A model generated the notes under the pieces. It saw only the letters and a list, made by a program, of their open reading frames with translations. It did no database searches and was not told the DNA's origin. A DNA stretch of 64,000 nucleotides, taken from contig NZ_CP133190.1 in NCBI RefSeq assembly GCF_030913705.1, positions 2,232,001 through 2,296,000 of the forward strand. Direction: 5' to 3'. This DNA comes from Anaerocolumna sp. MB42-C2. GTDB taxonomy: Bacteria > Bacillota > Clostridia > Lachnospirales > Lachnospiraceae. This document shows positions 63,454 to 64,000 of this stretch, piece by piece. Each line of letters starts with the position of its first letter. Position 1 is the stretch's first letter. The position numbers were made by a program, and so were the translations under genes.

Positions 63454-64000
63454 GTGGACACAATCAGAAAGGTATTACTAACAATGGACGAAAACCAAAA
63501 GTACGAGGTCATTAAAAAACTCGTAGACACAAATGGTAATAAGAAAACAGCTGCTCTTAAAATAGGTTGTTCAGATCGACACATCAATCGCTTAATAAAG
63601 GGCTATCAAGAACAAGGTAAGTCTTTCTTTATTCATGGTAACCGAGGGCGACAGCCGGCCATTACTCTTCCTACAGATACAAAACAGTTAATCTTGGACT
63701 TATATCGTACCAAGTACAGTGACTGCAATCTGACCCATTACTCTGAACTTCTCAAAGAAAAAGAACATATCAGTGTATCTGTCAGTGCCATTACTTCTAT
63801 TCTTAGAAAGGAATACATCCTTTCTCCTAAAGCAAACCGTTCTTCCAAGAAAGCGGTAAAAAAAGCACTAAAGGCTATTCAATCAAAGACTAAGTCTAAA
63901 AAGAAAGCAGCTATTATTCAAAGTTCCATCATGGATCTGGAGGATTCGCATCCTAGGCATCCTAGATGCGCGTATTTCGGTGAAATGCTTCAAATGGATG
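63454..64000 (+). CDS. ISNCY/IS1202-type transposase, 3' end beyond window
   Basis: At least 182 codons of a transposase. N-terminal helix-turn-helix LVDTNGNKKTAALKIGCSDR and HINRLIKGYQEQGKSFFIHG, then NRGRQPAITLP, and near the window end HPRHPRCAYFGEMLQMD, where the last Asp is the first residue of the DDE site; this order matches ISNCY (IS1202 group) transposases. The frame can start at the GTG at 63454 (reading on to RKVLLTMDENQKYEV) or the ATG at 63484; the former fits the family N-terminus. The gene is cut by the window edge, so whether it is intact cannot be told. Confidence 0.85.
   Translation, partial: MDTIRKVLLTMDENQKYEVIKKLVDTNGNKKTAALKIGCSDRHINRLIKGYQEQGKSFFIHGNRGRQPAITLPTDTKQLILDLYRTKYSDCNLTHYSELLKEKEHISVSVSAITSILRKEYILSPKANRSSKKAVKKALKAIQSKTKSKKKAAIIQSSIMDLEDSHPRHPRCAYFGEMLQMD

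Overview
The window looks like chromosomal DNA from a low-GC, spore-forming, strictly anaerobic-type Firmicute, most likely in Lachnospiraceae. This is an impression from gene content and codon style (AT-rich codons, strong AGGAGG-type ribosome sites, dnaG-rpoD-trmK cluster, sigH, SleB-type cortex hydrolase, QueH, GH127 arabinofuranosidases); no database was consulted.

Layout. 1-2.6 kb: end-truncated thrC and a SleB-like hydrolase. 3.2-4 kb: an AP2/HNH-like protein. 4.2-10.8 kb: a five-gene operon (response regulator, sensor kinase, 902-residue membrane protein, ABC ATPase, ABC permease). 11.4-11.7 kb: RNase P RNA. 11.8-17.3 kb: dnaG-rpoD-trmK-nucleoside kinase. 17.5-21.3 kb: dGTPase and the feoA-feoB-Cys-rich-peptide iron operon with a Fur-like box. 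21.7-23.8 kb: tRNA-Pro with a duplicated 3' piece, queH, a MerR-like gene and a GPP34-like gene. 24.1-28.9 kb: a BceRS-BceAB-type peptide-sensing module. 29.2-32.5 kb: zinc-ribbon protein, DUF2085, sigH, tRNA-Thr, a small accessory patch and an EcsC protein. 32.6-36.3 kb: T-box-cysE-cysS-mrnC-rlmB. 36.5-41.1 kb: Eis-like acetyltransferase, ispF, and an SGNH/MBOAT O-acylation pair. 41.3-45.2 kb: chemoreceptor remnant, tRNA-Met, tRNA-Val, an intact chemoreceptor, cytidine deaminase. 45.6-52.4 kb: MATE exporter, lipoprotein hydrolase, Rrf2 regulator with metY, lipoprotein, HAD phosphatase. 52.6-61 kb: an arabinoside locus (two GH127-type enzymes, sugar ABC importer, divergent AraC regulator). 61.2-62.8 kb: an ABC-F gene behind an attenuator-like leader. 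63.45 kb to the end: a truncated ISNCY-type transposase.

The most unusual content is between the genes. (1) A ~100-125 bp element occurs four times on the minus strand (5112-5228, 35238-35338, 38271-38394, 54472-54585), each ending at the start codon of an unrelated gene (ABC permease, cysS, ispF, GH127). Three copies can form two interleaved stems with compensating base changes, that is a pseudoknot, followed by a hairpin whose sequence differs in each copy. In all four the frame opened by a conserved ATGCC leads to a TGG codon shortly before the gene start. (2) A palindromic repeat with core AAGTTC/GAACTT sits on the T-tracts of four different terminators. (3) A MITE-like family has 12-bp terminal inverted repeats and 8-bp target duplications. 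Together with the attenuator-like ABC-F leader and a 7-bp tandem repeat at the predicted transcription start of the GPP34-like gene, these suggest much of the regulation here lies in RNA leaders and small mobile repeats.
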